A stretch of DNA of 64,000 nt from Cognatishimia sp. 1_MG-2023 (GCF_030548175.1 NZ_JAUORX010000005.1:1-64000); one strand, 5' to 3'; counted from the stretch's first letter, positions 7,599 to 16,412 are shown. Translations and numbers: made by a program. The notes: generated by a model not told the origin, from the sequence alone.

Positions 7599-8039
7599 AT
7601 GAACTTCAGTATTATTGAGCAGGGTCCGAGTCAGTTTGTCCAGAAAATCGCAGAGTTTTTGAAGCGTTTGAGCATACTTGGATTCGCTGCAGTGCTGTGT
7701 GTCGCAGGTATTTCGATCATGACCTTCCCTGGGTTTGAGGTTGAAGGACTAGCATTTATCAAATCACTGATGGGGCTTTCTTTGTTTCTTGCCGGATTGT
7801 TGACCGCTGGGTTTGCCCGGATTGGTGACCTGCGCATTTTACAGTTCGAAAAAAGCGATAATACTTGGAAAATGAAAGCACAGGACGCTTCGGGTGATCT
7901 TTTGCAAGAGTTCGAAGGTGATGCCGCGCGTTCTGTTGAAGTTCGGGGGCAATTGGTTTGCTTGCGGGACAAGGCAAATAACAAGCTCTTGAGCTTAACT
8001 TTGGCCGCCCCCATAGAAATGAAGCAAACGTTGTCATAA
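7599..8039 (+). CDS. Hypothetical membrane protein with two transmembrane segments
   Basis: About 146 residues; not recognised. After a short amphipathic start (MNFSIIEQGPSQFVQK) come two hydrophobic helices near 24-43 and 53-72 (LSILGFAAVLCVAGISIM and LMGLSLFLAGLLTAGFA), then a cytoplasmic-looking domain of ~70 residues (LRILQFEKSDNTWKMKAQD...). AGAGGA lies 10 nt before ATG 7599; ATG 7572 is an alternative. It stands alone between the ribosomal operon and yceI. The C-terminal part could be a small beta domain. No function is proposed. Confidence 0.72.
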   Translation: MNFSIIEQGPSQFVQKIAEFLKRLSILGFAAVLCVAGISIMTFPGFEVEGLAFIKSLMGLSLFLAGLLTAGFARIGDLRILQFEKSDNTWKMKAQDASGDLLQEFEGDAARSVEVRGQLVCLRDKANNKLLSLTLAAPIEMKQTLS

Positions 8040-8175
8040 TCGCCGTAATCACAACGTCTTAACACTTTGCTTCCGTTTCTGTGCGGCTGTGCACAGGGTC
8101 TGTTTTGTGGGTGGGATTGCTATTAACTGGCATCAGTTCATGTTGCGACCACACAACATTTACGGAGCTATCCCA

Positions 8176-8751
8176 ATGAAATCTTTTGTTCTAGCCGCAG
8201 GCCTGATGGCTGCCGCAACTATCGCATCCGCAGACGCTGAAAAATATGTTCTGGATGCAAGCCACAGCCAAATCGTTTTCTCGTATAACCACCTTGGCTA
8301 TTCCACGACCTACGGCATGTTCTCTGGTTTCGAAGGCGAAATCATGTTTGACCAAGAAGACCCAGCAGCGTCTTCTGTTTCTGTTTCTATGCCAGTGAAA
8401 TCAATGATCACCGGTTGGGAAGAACGCTTTGGTCACTTTATGTCCCCAGACTTCTTTGGTGCGACTGACGACGAAATGGTAACCTTCGTATCTACAAGCA
8501 TCGAAGTGACTGGCGAAAACACTGCGCTTATCACAGGTGACCTGACTTTGAACGAAGTGACCAAATCTGTTGTTCTAGACGCTAAGCTGAACCAAGCAGG
8601 CGATCACCCAATGGCAGGCAAGCCATGGGCTGGCTTTGATGCGACGACAACTTTGGTTCGTTCAGAATACAACTTGGGTCAATTCGCGCCGTTCGTGGGC
8701 GACGAAGTTCCGGTTACGATCTCTATCGAAGCGATGAAGGCTGACAGCTAA
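8176..8751 (+). CDS. YceI family periplasmic protein
   Basis: A 191-residue protein with a clear Sec signal peptide (MKSFVLAAGLMAAATIASADA). The single YceI domain begins YVLDASHSQIVFSYNHLG and contains FDATTTLVRSEYNLG. YceI proteins form a lipocalin-like barrel that binds isoprenoid lipids such as quinones. ACGGAGC precedes ATG 8176. The convergent next gene carries another YceI domain fused to cytochrome b561, so the two may act on the same periplasmic quinone-type ligand; this is inference. Confidence 0.94.
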   Translation: MKSFVLAAGLMAAATIASADAEKYVLDASHSQIVFSYNHLGYSTTYGMFSGFEGEIMFDQEDPAASSVSVSMPVKSMITGWEERFGHFMSPDFFGATDDEMVTFVSTSIEVTGENTALITGDLTLNEVTKSVVLDAKLNQAGDHPMAGKPWAGFDATTTLVRSEYNLGQFAPFVGDEVPVTISIEAMKADS

Positions 8752-8774
8752 GTTAAGCTAGACTCGATACATAG

Positions 8775-8810
8775 AAAAAGCCCCCGAAGTTCTGCTTCGG
8801 GGGCTTTTTT
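8775..8810. terminator. Bidirectional terminator between the YceI genes
   Basis: Long perfect stem AAAAGCCCCCGAAG / CTTCGGGGGCTTTT with a short loop. Flanking A- and T-runs let it serve both the yceI gene (+) and the convergent b561-YceI gene (-). Confidence 0.92.
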
Positions 8811-8823
8811 GTACGGTAAGAGA

Positions 8824-10020
8824 TTATTGACGGGTCGCGGTTAGTTCCACCAGCACCAATACCGAAAACCCAAGAGAGCTTTCGTCTGGTTGATTGTCGC
8901 CGATCCCAAAATCCTGTCGGTTCAGCGTGACCTCGCCAGACATGGTGGCATCCTCTTGTCTCGTTTCCAAATAGAAGGGCAGTGTCACAGGGATTGTTTT
9001 TCCGCGCAGCGTTAAGGTGCCTTCGGCGAGGTACCCTTCGTCAGCCGGTAGGATGTCGGCGGCGAAAGTGGCTGTGGGGAATTCCGCAGTGTTAAAGTAA
9101 TCGGCGCCCATAGCTTGTTGAGTGACCGAGCCAAGCGTCAACGATCCGATGTTGATCACCACCTCAACGGAACCATGTTTTCCATCAACGGCGTCTTCGT
9201 CAAAAGAGATTTGGGCGGTCCAGTCTTCGAAGCTGCCACTGACGGGATTGCCAAACTGGCTGATTTCTATCGCGATTTTCCCCGATTGCGCCTGCCAGTC
9301 GGATTGTACCGCAGCAAGGGTTTCGGTGTTGGTTGTTGTGGTCGTGGGGGTGAAATAGCCCTGGCTTGACCCAATGAAGAGTGCAACCACCCATATGATC
9401 AAGGCTAATGCGAATGGACGTGGGCCGTGGGATTGGTCGGGCAGGTTCGGGACGTCGGGCGTGCCGGGCAGCATGCGCTGCAGGGTCTTATCGCGATCAA
9501 TGACAAAGTGTTTTAGGGCGCCGCCGACATGGGCCAGAATTGTCAGCGCCAGCACAATCATCAGAACAAAGTGCAAGCCCGACGTGATTTGCGCCAAGGA
9601 TTCCGATTTTGGCACGAGGGGCAGGTTTTGGCCGAAAGGCCACCAAATTGGCGCGAACCCTTCGGTGGTTGCGTGATGAATCCAACCAGACAGTGGTACC
9701 AAAAGCATGGAGCCATATAGCAACCAATGTGCGGTTTCTGCGGCTGTGGCTTCTAATTTGTGGTCCGCATTCAGGAGCCCAGGCCGTTTTTGGGACAACG
9801 CCCAAAGGATACGTAGCAAGGCCGTGAAAAATGCGGCAAGGCCGATTGTCTTGTGTAGTGAAAACAAAGTGGCCTTAAAGGCCAGCTCTTCGCCGGTTGC
9901 AAAGGGCGCTGAATGCGCAAAGTAGCCAACGGGAAAGGCCGTTAGAATCAGAAGCGCTGTGAGCCAATGAAAGGTCTTGGTCAGTCCGCCATAGTGGGTC
10001 GAGGTATTTCGAAGGGGCAT
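8824..10020 (-). CDS. Cytochrome b561-YceI fusion protein
   Basis: A 398-residue two-part protein. Residues ~8-185 form a four-helix cytochrome b561 domain with candidate haem histidines in FHWLTALL, SLHKTIGL, LSGWIHH and LKHFVID. A short region with one more hydrophobic helix (ALALIIWVVALFIGSSQG) leads to a YceI domain (~235-398: SGKIAIEISQFGNPVSGSFEDW, then VTLNRQDFGIG). B561 proteins pass electrons between quinones or other small carriers, and the YceI barrel may present the lipid substrate. It faces the stand-alone yceI gene across a shared terminator. The fusion lies in one uninterrupted frame. Confidence 0.93.
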   Translation of the reverse strand: MPLRNTSTHYGGLTKTFHWLTALLILTAFPVGYFAHSAPFATGEELAFKATLFSLHKTIGLAAFFTALLRILWALSQKRPGLLNADHKLEATAAETAHWLLYGSMLLVPLSGWIHHATTEGFAPIWWPFGQNLPLVPKSESLAQITSGLHFVLMIVLALTILAHVGGALKHFVIDRDKTLQRMLPGTPDVPNLPDQSHGPRPFALALIIWVVALFIGSSQGYFTPTTTTTNTETLAAVQSDWQAQSGKIAIEISQFGNPVSGSFEDWTAQISFDEDAVDGKHGSVEVVINIGSLTLGSVTQQAMGADYFNTAEFPTATFAADILPADEGYLAEGTLTLRGKTIPVTLPFYLETRQEDATMSGEVTLNRQDFGIGDNQPDESSLGFSVLVLVELTATRQ

Positions 10021-10119
10021 CTGGATGTCCTGCTTTTGTGGTGACCATCAGGATAGACGGGTGCACCATTGGAGCAAGCGTTCATCAGCCAAACTATGGT
10101 GCGCTCAGGCGCAAGGGCG

Positions 10120-10148
10120 TTGCACCTATGCACAGGGCGCGCTATTTC
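10120..10148 (+). promoter_or_regulatory. Promoter candidate for fabD
   Basis: TTGCAC (-35) and TATTTC (-10) are separated by 17 nt; the -10 ends 29 nt before the fabD start. The -10 is weak. Confidence 0.4.
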
Positions 10149-10177
10149 GGGTGAAACGCTAAGAAAAGGGGGCTTTC

Positions 10178-11116
10178 ATGAGCCGAGCATTCGTTTTTCC
10201 GGGACAGGGCGCACAGACTATTGGCATGGGCAAAGCATTGGCCGAGGCCTATCCAGCCGCAAAAGCTATTTTTGATGAAGTTGATGACGCGTTGGGCGAA
10301 AAGCTCAGCACGCTGATCTGGGAAGGCGAGCAAGACGCGCTGACGCTAACACAGAACGCACAGCCTGCGTTGATGGCGACATCCTTGGCCGCAGTTCGTG
10401 CTTTGGAAGCTGAAGGTGTTTCAATGGAAGCGGCCTCTTTCGTAGCAGGGCATTCGCTGGGCGAATATTCCGCTTTGGCCGCGGCCGGTGCGATCAGTGT
10501 TGCTGATACTGCGCGCCTTTTGCGTATTCGTGGCGAAGCGATGCAAGCGGCTGTGCCTGTAGGTGTTGGCGCGATGGCTGCTTTATTGGGCCTGGATTTT
10601 GCGACAGCGACCGCAGTTGCAGAAGAGGCCGCGCAGGGCGAAGTGTGCCAGGCGGCAAATGACAATGATCCGGGGCAGGTGGTTGTCTCTGGTCACAAGG
10701 CGGCTGTTGAGCGCGCGCTTGATATCGCCAAGGAAAAGGGCGCAAAACGCGCAGTTCTTTTGCCGGTAAGCGCGCCTTTCCATTGCGCCTTGATGCAGCC
10801 AGCTGCCGAAGTTATGGCCGAGGCGCTGGATAAGGTTGAGATCAACCGCCCAATCGTGCCTTTGGTGGCAAACGTGCGTGCGCAGGCGATTTCTGACCCT
10901 ACAACGATCCGCTCGCTTTTGGTTGAGCAGGTGACAGGTTCTGTGCGTTGGCGCGAATCTGTGGCTTGGATGGCTGGCGAAGGCGTGACCGAAATCTATG
11001 AAATTGGCGCGGGCAAAGCATTGTCCGGCATGGTGCGTCGTATCGAACGTTCGATCGCATGCACAGCCGTTGGTACCGCTGACGACGTCAAAGCCGCAGT
11101 AGAAAAGCTGGCCTAA
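10178..11116 (+). CDS. fabD: Malonyl-CoA:ACP transacylase
   Basis: A 312-residue enzyme that loads malonate from CoA onto acyl carrier protein for fatty-acid elongation. FPGQGAQ is at 7-13. The nucleophile elbow GHSLG is at 91-95 (Ser93). The active-site histidine lies in SAPFHCALM near residue 200. The start is preceded by AAGGGGG. It heads the fabD-fabG-acpP-fabF-mltG cluster; fabG follows after 31 nt. Confidence 0.97.
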   Translation: MSRAFVFPGQGAQTIGMGKALAEAYPAAKAIFDEVDDALGEKLSTLIWEGEQDALTLTQNAQPALMATSLAAVRALEAEGVSMEAASFVAGHSLGEYSALAAAGAISVADTARLLRIRGEAMQAAVPVGVGAMAALLGLDFATATAVAEEAAQGEVCQAANDNDPGQVVVSGHKAAVERALDIAKEKGAKRAVLLPVSAPFHCALMQPAAEVMAEALDKVEINRPIVPLVANVRAQAISDPTTIRSLLVEQVTGSVRWRESVAWMAGEGVTEIYEIGAGKALSGMVRRIERSIACTAVGTADDVKAAVEKLA

Positions 11117-11147
11117 GCGCCGCTGATAAAGAATTTCAGGAGAAACT

Positions 11148-11885
11148 ATGTTTGATTTGACAGGAAAAGCGGCGCTGGTCACCGGCGCGTCTGGTGGCAT
11201 TGGTGGCGAGATCGCCAAAGCGCTGCATGCAGCTGGCGCGACCGTTGGTCTTTCAGGAACGCGGGTTGAGCCGCTCGAGGCTTTGGCTGCGGAACTGGGC
11301 GAGCGCGCGCATGTTCTACCGTGCAACTTGGGTGACGCCGAAGCGGTTGCCGCTTTGCCAAAGGCCGCCATCGAAGCGATGGGCAGCCTAGACATCTTGG
11401 TGAACAACGCCGGCATCACCAAAGACCAGATCTTTATGCGTATGTCTGACGAAGAATGGCAGCAAGTCCTTGATGTTAATCTAACATCTGCGATGCGCCT
11501 GTGCCGTGCCGTAATGCGCCCAATGATGAAAGCGCGTTGGGGTCGGATCATCAATATCAGCTCTATTGTTGGGGCCACTGGTAACCCGGGTCAGGCAAAC
11601 TATGCGGCCTCTAAGGCCGGTATGGTCGGCATGACCAAATCAATTGCCTACGAGGTTGCTAGCCGTGGAATCACCGCAAATGCTGTGGCGCCGGGCTTTA
11701 TCGCAACGGCGATGACTGACAAGCTGAACGATGATCAGAAAGAGGCGATCAACAAGCAGATCCCATCTAATCGCATGGGTACACCAGCGGAAATCGCAGC
11801 AGCCGTTCTTTATTTGGCAAGCGACGAAGCAGGTTACGTGACGGGGTCGACCTTGCACGTTAATGGTGGCATGGCCATGTTGTGA
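11148..11885 (+). CDS. fabG: 3-oxoacyl-ACP reductase
   Basis: A 245-residue short-chain dehydrogenase that reduces 3-oxoacyl-ACP with NADPH. The nucleotide motif TGASGGIG is at 12-19, NNAG at 86-89, catalytic Ser138/139 in NISSIVG, and YAASK (Tyr152, Lys156). The length is standard. CAGGAGA precedes the ATG. It is co-directional with fabD, and acpP follows after a 235-nt gap with its own promoter-like sequence. Confidence 0.97.
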   Translation: MFDLTGKAALVTGASGGIGGEIAKALHAAGATVGLSGTRVEPLEALAAELGERAHVLPCNLGDAEAVAALPKAAIEAMGSLDILVNNAGITKDQIFMRMSDEEWQQVLDVNLTSAMRLCRAVMRPMMKARWGRIINISSIVGATGNPGQANYAASKAGMVGMTKSIAYEVASRGITANAVAPGFIATAMTDKLNDDQKEAINKQIPSNRMGTPAEIAAAVLYLASDEAGYVTGSTLHVNGGMAML

Positions 11886-11951
11886 TTGCAGTGGTGCTTT
11901 TAATGGGGGAAAATTCCCCCAAGCACCTTTGTGATTACATTGCGAAAGCGT

Positions 11952-11979
11952 TTGCCTTACATAGAACATGTGCTATAGG
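11952..11979 (+). promoter_or_regulatory. Promoter candidate for acpP
   Basis: TTGCCT and TATAGG are separated by 16 nt, with TG two bases before the -10 (extended -10). It starts a predicted leader of about 135 nt. Confidence 0.5.
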
Positions 11980-12009
11980 CGGCGCAGTTTTCCGGGTGAG
12001 CCTTCTGGC

Positions 12010-12102
12010 ACGCCGGAGTATCCGGTGGAGCCGGAACGATAGCCGCCCAATCGGGCATACACATTCCGCGCTTACTGCGGGTAGACCACTGGCCTTAGGC
12101 CA
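12010..12102 (+). promoter_or_regulatory. Structured 5' leader of acpP
   Basis: Four consecutive hairpins between the promoter candidate and the acpP ribosome-binding site: CGCCGGA/TCCGGTG (12011-12027), GCCC/GGGC (12045-12056), CCGC/GCGG (12066-12080) and TGGCC/GGCCA (12090-12102). The last ends a few nucleotides before the GAGG site. It resembles no riboswitch class I know. It may stabilise the abundant acpP mRNA or control its translation. Confidence 0.4.
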
Positions 12103-12120
12103 TACGAATGAGGAATTGAT

Positions 12121-12354
12121 ATGAGCGACGTCGCAGACCGCGTAAAAAAGATCGTTGTTGAGCACCTAGGTGTTGAAGAAGACAAAGTAGTCGAAGCAGC
12201 TTCCTTCATCGACGACCTGGGCGCAGACTCCCTGGACACAGTTGAATTGGTTATGGCCTTCGAAGAAGAGTTCGGCATCGAGATCCCTGATGACGCAGCT
12301 GAAACTATTCAATCTTTCGGCGACGCAGTGAAATTCATCACTGAAGCTTCCTAA
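12121..12354 (+). CDS. acpP: Acyl carrier protein
   Basis: A 77-residue acidic helical protein that carries growing acyl chains on a 4'-phosphopantetheine arm attached to Ser37 in GADSLD. The flanking segments ([30 protein letters not shown]) are canonical. GAGGAATT precedes the ATG. Its own promoter and terminator suggest independent high expression within the fab cluster. Confidence 0.98.
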   Translation: MSDVADRVKKIVVEHLGVEEDKVVEAASFIDDLGADSLDTVELVMAFEEEFGIEIPDDAAETIQSFGDAVKFITEAS

Positions 12355-12379
12355 GCTTTTTTGTCGTTTGACAGTTATG

Positions 12380-12410
12380 AGCCCCTCGCGTTTGCGGGGG
12401 GCTTTTCTTT
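12380..12410 (+). terminator. Terminator of acpP
   Basis: Stem AGCCCCTCGC / GCGGGGGGCT with one T-G wobble, followed by TTTTCTTTTT, 25 nt after acpP. Confidence 0.88.
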
Positions 12411-12479
12411 TTGGTTAAGTCTGATTGCGCGAGTTAATAGCCGTAAAGGCGAAAGAATGCCGAGCTATTCGCTCAGGCA

Positions 12480-12512
12480 CTCTTGCCCCTAAGGGGTGTG
12501 GCTTGGTAAGAG
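12480..12512 (+). promoter_or_regulatory. Hairpin in the fabF leader
   Basis: In the 190-nt acpP-fabF gap, CTCTT pairs with AAGAG around a CCCCTAAGGGG core, 30-60 nt before fabF. It may be an mRNA stability element; no riboswitch class is recognised. Confidence 0.3.
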
Positions 12513-12544
12513 CATTCAAAGATTAGAGGAAAAGGGGCAGCATC

Positions 12545-13801
12545 ATGCGTCGTGTTGTAATTACCGGTCTTGGACTGGTTACTCCGTTGGCTTGCGGTGT
12601 CGAAGAAAGCTGGTCTCGTATTCTAGACGGAAAGTCTGGGGCAGGGCCGATCACTCGATTTGATGCCGAACGTGTGGCAACAAAGTATGCCTGCGAAGTG
12701 CCTTTGGGCGATGGTTCCGACGGGTCATTCAATGCGGATGATTGGATGGAACCAAAAGAACGCCGCAAGGTTGATGACTTTATCCTTTATGGCATTGCTG
12801 CTGCTGAACAAGCGGTAAAAGATTCCGGTTGGATGCCAGAAGACGACGAAAGCCTAGAGCGGACCGGTGTTATGATCGGTTCCGGCATTGGTGGTCTGAA
12901 CTCTATCGCCGAAACAGCAGTCTTGCTGAAAGAGCGCGGCCCGCGTCGTGTTTCTCCGTTCTTTATTCCAGGTGCGTTGATCAACCTGATCTCTGGTCAG
13001 GTGTCGATCCGCTATGGTTTCAAAGGTCCAAACCACGCGGTTGTTACAGCTTGTTCAACTGGTGCGCACGCGATTGGTGATGCGTCCCGTTTGATCAAAG
13101 CTGGCGATGCGGATGTTATGGTTGCTGGTGGCGCCGAAGCTGCGATTTCTGAAATTGGTATCGCGGGCTTTAACGCTTGTAAGGCATTGTCCACGAAACG
13201 TGCAGACGATCCACAAGCGGCAAGCCGTCCTTATGACGCGGACCGTGATGGTTTTGTTATGGGCGAAGGCGCGGGTGTTGTTATTCTTGAGGAATACGAA
13301 CACGCGAAAGCCCGTGGCGCGAAAATCTATGCCGAGGTTCTTGGCTACGGCCTGTCTGGTGACGCATACCACATCACAGCGCCATCTGAGAACGGAGAGG
13401 GCGGCGAGCGCTCTATGCGCGCAGCTTTGAAGAACGCGGGCCTAACGCCTGCTGACGTGGACTACATCAATGCTCACGGCACATCTACGATGGCGGATAC
13501 CATCGAGTTGGGCGCGGTAGAGCGGATGATGGGCGATGCGGCAAGCAAAGTGACTATGAGTTCGACCAAATCCGCAACAGGGCACCTTTTGGGTGCGGCT
13601 GGCGCGATTGAGGCGATCTTCTCGATCTTGGCGATCCGTGATCAAGTTGCTCCTCCGACCATTAACCTTGATAACCCAGCGGTCGAGACCAAAGTGGACT
13701 TGGCACCGAATGCAAAGGTGGAACGGGAGATTAACATCGCCCTGTCTAACTCTTTTGGCTTTGGTGGTACGAACGCCTCTGTGGTCTTCGGAAAGGTCTA
13801 A
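12545..13801 (+). CDS. fabF: 3-oxoacyl-ACP synthase II
   Basis: A 418-residue condensing enzyme that adds malonyl units to acyl-ACP. The catalytic triad is Cys170 in VVTACSTGAHAIG, histidine in NAHGTSTMADTIE (~310) and histidine in SATGHLLGAAG (~347). The C-terminal NSFGFGGTNAS is typical. GAGGAAAAGGGG precedes the ATG. mltG starts 3 nt after the stop, so both are probably on one transcript. Confidence 0.97.
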   Translation: MRRVVITGLGLVTPLACGVEESWSRILDGKSGAGPITRFDAERVATKYACEVPLGDGSDGSFNADDWMEPKERRKVDDFILYGIAAAEQAVKDSGWMPEDDESLERTGVMIGSGIGGLNSIAETAVLLKERGPRRVSPFFIPGALINLISGQVSIRYGFKGPNHAVVTACSTGAHAIGDASRLIKAGDADVMVAGGAEAAISEIGIAGFNACKALSTKRADDPQAASRPYDADRDGFVMGEGAGVVILEEYEHAKARGAKIYAEVLGYGLSGDAYHITAPSENGEGGERSMRAALKNAGLTPADVDYINAHGTSTMADTIELGAVERMMGDAASKVTMSSTKSATGHLLGAAGAIEAIFSILAIRDQVAPPTINLDNPAVETKVDLAPNAKVEREINIALSNSFGFGGTNASVVFGKV

Positions 13802-13804
13802 GTC

Positions 13805-14956
13805 ATGTGGCGAAGCATCGCTTCGAACGCGATTACTCTGTTGATTGTCGCGGTGTTTCTTTTTGGCGGCGTCGTCCTTTGGGGCAAGAGCCAATACACA
13901 AACCGAGGGCCCTTGGCTGAGGCGATCTGTGTGCGCGTCGCACCCGGATCGACCATGCGCAAAGTGTCTGAAAACCTTGAAGAAACCGGTGCTGTAAGCA
14001 ACGGTTCCTTGTTCCGCATTGGGGCAGATTACACGGAAAAATCTGGCTTGCTAAAAGCCGGAGCTTTCCTTGTTCAACCGGGTGCGTCGATGTCTGAGAT
14101 TGCAGATATTGTGACTCGTGGCGGCGCGTCGACCTGTGGGACCGAGGTTGTTTATCGCGTTGGTGTAACGCGGTCTGTTGTTCAGGTTCGGGAAATGGAT
14201 GCGGCGAGTAATCGCTTTGTTGAGGTTGTGTCGTTCAACCCATCCGAAGGCGAAGCACCGGCGGAATTTTTGGATGTGCGTCAGCAGTCTGATACCCGTT
14301 ACCGGATCGCGATGGCTGAGGGTGTGACCAGCTGGCAAGTTGTTGATGCGCTTAGCAAAATTGATCTTCTGAGCGGTGAAGTAGAGGTGCCTGCAGAGGG
14401 ATCGCTAGCACCGGATAGCTACGAAGTACGCGAAGGTGACAGCCGTGCGGATGTGATCAAACGCATGACCGACGCGCAAGAGGTGCTTTTGGCAGCAGCT
14501 TGGGAAGCGCGTGATCCGTCTATCCCGTTGAAATCACCAGAAGAAATGCTGATCCTTGCCTCTATCGTTGAGAAAGAGACAGGGATTGCCGAGGAACGTG
14601 GTCAGGTGGCGAGTGTGTTCACCAACCGTTTGAACCAAGGCATGCGTTTGCAGACGGACCCGACCGTAATTTACGGCATCACCAAAGGCGAAGGCGTGTT
14701 GGGTCGTGGCTTGCGTCAAAGCGAGCTGCGTCGTGAAACCCCTTGGAATACTTACGTTATTCCGGGTCTTCCGCCGACACCGATTGCCAATCCGGGCCGT
14801 GCCAGCCTTGCGGCTGTGGCCAATCCTGACACCACGAATTTCATCTTCTTCGTGGCTGATGGTACCGGCGGTCACGCCTTTGCGGCGACCTTGGCAGAGC
14901 ACAATCGCAACGTGGCCGAGTGGCGCAAAATCGAAGCGCAACGGTCGAGCCAGTAA
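13805..14956 (+). CDS. mltG: Endolytic murein transglycosylase MltG
   Basis: A 383-residue inner-membrane protein (YceG family) with one N-terminal transmembrane helix (ITLLIVAVFLFGGVVLW, about 10-26) and a large periplasmic domain. MltG cuts nascent glycan strands and so sets their length. The catalytic glutamate is in ASIVEKETG (about 250-258), and the later TDPTVIYGI and PWNTYVIPGLPPTPI blocks are diagnostic. It is the last gene of the fab cluster; a repeat element and a terminator follow. Confidence 0.96.
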   Translation: MWRSIASNAITLLIVAVFLFGGVVLWGKSQYTNRGPLAEAICVRVAPGSTMRKVSENLEETGAVSNGSLFRIGADYTEKSGLLKAGAFLVQPGASMSEIADIVTRGGASTCGTEVVYRVGVTRSVVQVREMDAASNRFVEVVSFNPSEGEAPAEFLDVRQQSDTRYRIAMAEGVTSWQVVDALSKIDLLSGEVEVPAEGSLAPDSYEVREGDSRADVIKRMTDAQEVLLAAAWEARDPSIPLKSPEEMLILASIVEKETGIAEERGQVASVFTNRLNQGMRLQTDPTVIYGITKGEGVLGRGLRQSELRRETPWNTYVIPGLPPTPIANPGRASLAAVANPDTTNFIFFVADGTGGHAFAATLAEHNRNVAEWRKIEAQRSSQ

Positions 14957-14957
14957 C

Positions 14958-15009
14958 ATTTCGTAAATGTGGAAATTCGTACGTTTCACCGGTTGAAACG
15001 TACGATTCG
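14958..15009 (+). repeat. Palindromic intergenic repeat, copy 1
   Basis: A ~52-bp element. A left flank (TTTCGTAAATGTGG) is followed by a 12-bp stem TCGTACGTTTCA / TGAAACGTACGA with a 5-nt loop, ending ATTCG. The same unit occurs at 47926-47977 (inverted) and 59985-60034. It begins just after the mltG stop codon. Confidence 0.9.
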
Positions 15010-15011
15010 AC

Positions 15012-15041
15012 AAACGCCTCGCACTTTGCGGGGCGTTTTTT
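15012..15041 (+). terminator. Terminator of fabF-mltG
   Basis: Stem AAACGCCTCGC / GCGGGGCGTTT with one wobble pair, followed by TTT, directly after repeat copy 1. Confidence 0.9.
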
Positions 15042-15167
15042 GTTGGTTTAGGGGGCGTCGCGACTGTCAGGGTAGAGCCCATTTTTCCTGAATTTCTGTC
15101 ATGCGGCGAACGGCGGCATTTAGGTTGATTGTGATCCGCAACTTTGATGAAGCGGTCTCATCCTTTG

Positions 15168-16412
15168 TCAGAATAGCGATACGACCAACAAGATACCGCT
15201 GATGATTGTCCCGCATACCGGGACCAGCAGTGGTATCGAAAAATGATCATCCGCAGGTTCGGCCCGGTGCTTGATGGCAATCAGAGCTAAATTGACACAT
15301 ACGAACACACTTAGAACGATTTGTGATGTCCACTCTGCAAGGCGTGCAATTGGCAGAAACAGACTGAGGCCGAGGATGCAGATTGCGACAAATGCAGTGG
15401 CGACAGAGGGTGTTTGTGTGCGGACCGATAGGCGCGCGAAACCAGCGGGCAACCGGCCGCGATCAGCCATGCCATAGATGACGCGGGACACCATGATCAT
15501 CTGGATCAACACCCCATTCACCGTTGCCACGACAGCAATGGCTGTGAAGCTGATCTGCATTGCTTCTGGGGCATCAGCAAAGACGAGGGCTAATGGCGCA
15601 GATGACCCCGCAAGCGCCTCCATCGGGACTGCCATTGTCACTGCGACACAAGTGGCCAAGTAGAGGATGGTCGCAATGACGAGCGTGTAGATGATCGCTT
15701 TAGGAAGTGTTCGGCGCGGTTCTTCAACCTCTTCTGCAACATTCACCATGTCTTCGAAACCGATGAACGCAAAAAAGGCGAGCACCGTCGCGCTGATGAT
15801 GCCGGTCCAGTGACTGCCCCATAGTGGTGGTATCAAGTCTTTTGGAGAGACGCCCAGTCTTTCCGTCATGGCCATGCTCCAGCCGATCACAACAATCAGG
15901 CCAAGAATTTCGATGACTGTGACAATGCCTGCGACGACAACAGATTGGGTGATCCCCCACCATGCCAGTAATCCCATCGTGGTCACGATTCCCAAGATGA
16001 GGGCGGAAGGTTCCACGCCTGTCAGGCTGCCCAAGTATCCGGAAGCCCCAACCGTGATGGCTGATGCCGAAACCAACCCTGAAATTGCAACGAGAATACC
16101 GATTGCAGTAGCGAGATCCGCGCGGCCAAAGCCCGCATCTACGTAGGCGGACTCGCCAGCACTGACCGGATAACGTGTCGCGAGTTCAGCATAGGAGAAG
16201 GCTGTGAATCCGACGACACTCGCCGCGAGCAAAAATGCGATCCAAGCATATGGGCCAGCTTGTGCCGCAGTGACGCCAATCAGGACGTAAATCCCGGCGC
16301 CAACAGTAACCCCCAGCCCGTAGAGTGTGAGAAGTGGAAGGGTCAATGAACGATTGAGTGACGTTGTCGGAGGTGCTTTGTCCTGCGCCAATGGGATTGG
16401 ATTCTTGACCAT
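15168..16412 (-). CDS. APC-superfamily amino acid permease
   Basis: About 414 residues with roughly twelve hydrophobic helices. The first helix carries the APC signature GLGVTVGAGIYVLIG. The fold and FAFIGFEDMVNVAEEVEEP (about 200-218) match amino acid/polyamine transporters of the APC family; the substrate cannot be told. The frame is open 108 nt further upstream, but that extension is hydrophilic and unlike the family, so MVKNPIPL (ATG 16412, CAGG upstream) is preferred. It is a single gene, convergent with mltG. Confidence 0.88.
   Translation of the reverse strand: MVKNPIPLAQDKAPPTTSLNRSLTLPLLTLYGLGVTVGAGIYVLIGVTAAQAGPYAWIAFLLAASVVGFTAFSYAELATRYPVSAGESAYVDAGFGRADLATAIGILVAISGLVSASAITVGASGYLGSLTGVEPSALILGIVTTMGLLAWWGITQSVVVAGIVTVIEILGLIVVIGWSMAMTERLGVSPKDLIPPLWGSHWTGIISATVLAFFAFIGFEDMVNVAEEVEEPRRTLPKAIIYTLVIATILYLATCVAVTMAVPMEALAGSSAPLALVFADAPEAMQISFTAIAVVATVNGVLIQMIMVSRVIYGMADRGRLPAGFARLSVRTQTPSVATAFVAICILGLSLFLPIARLAEWTSQIVLSVFVCVNLALIAIKHRAEPADDHFSIPLLVPVCGTIISGILLVVSLF

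Noticed and set aside
10583-11578. 331-residue open frame antisense to fabD/fabG
   Set aside because: Covers two certain genes on the other strand and has no motif or start signal.
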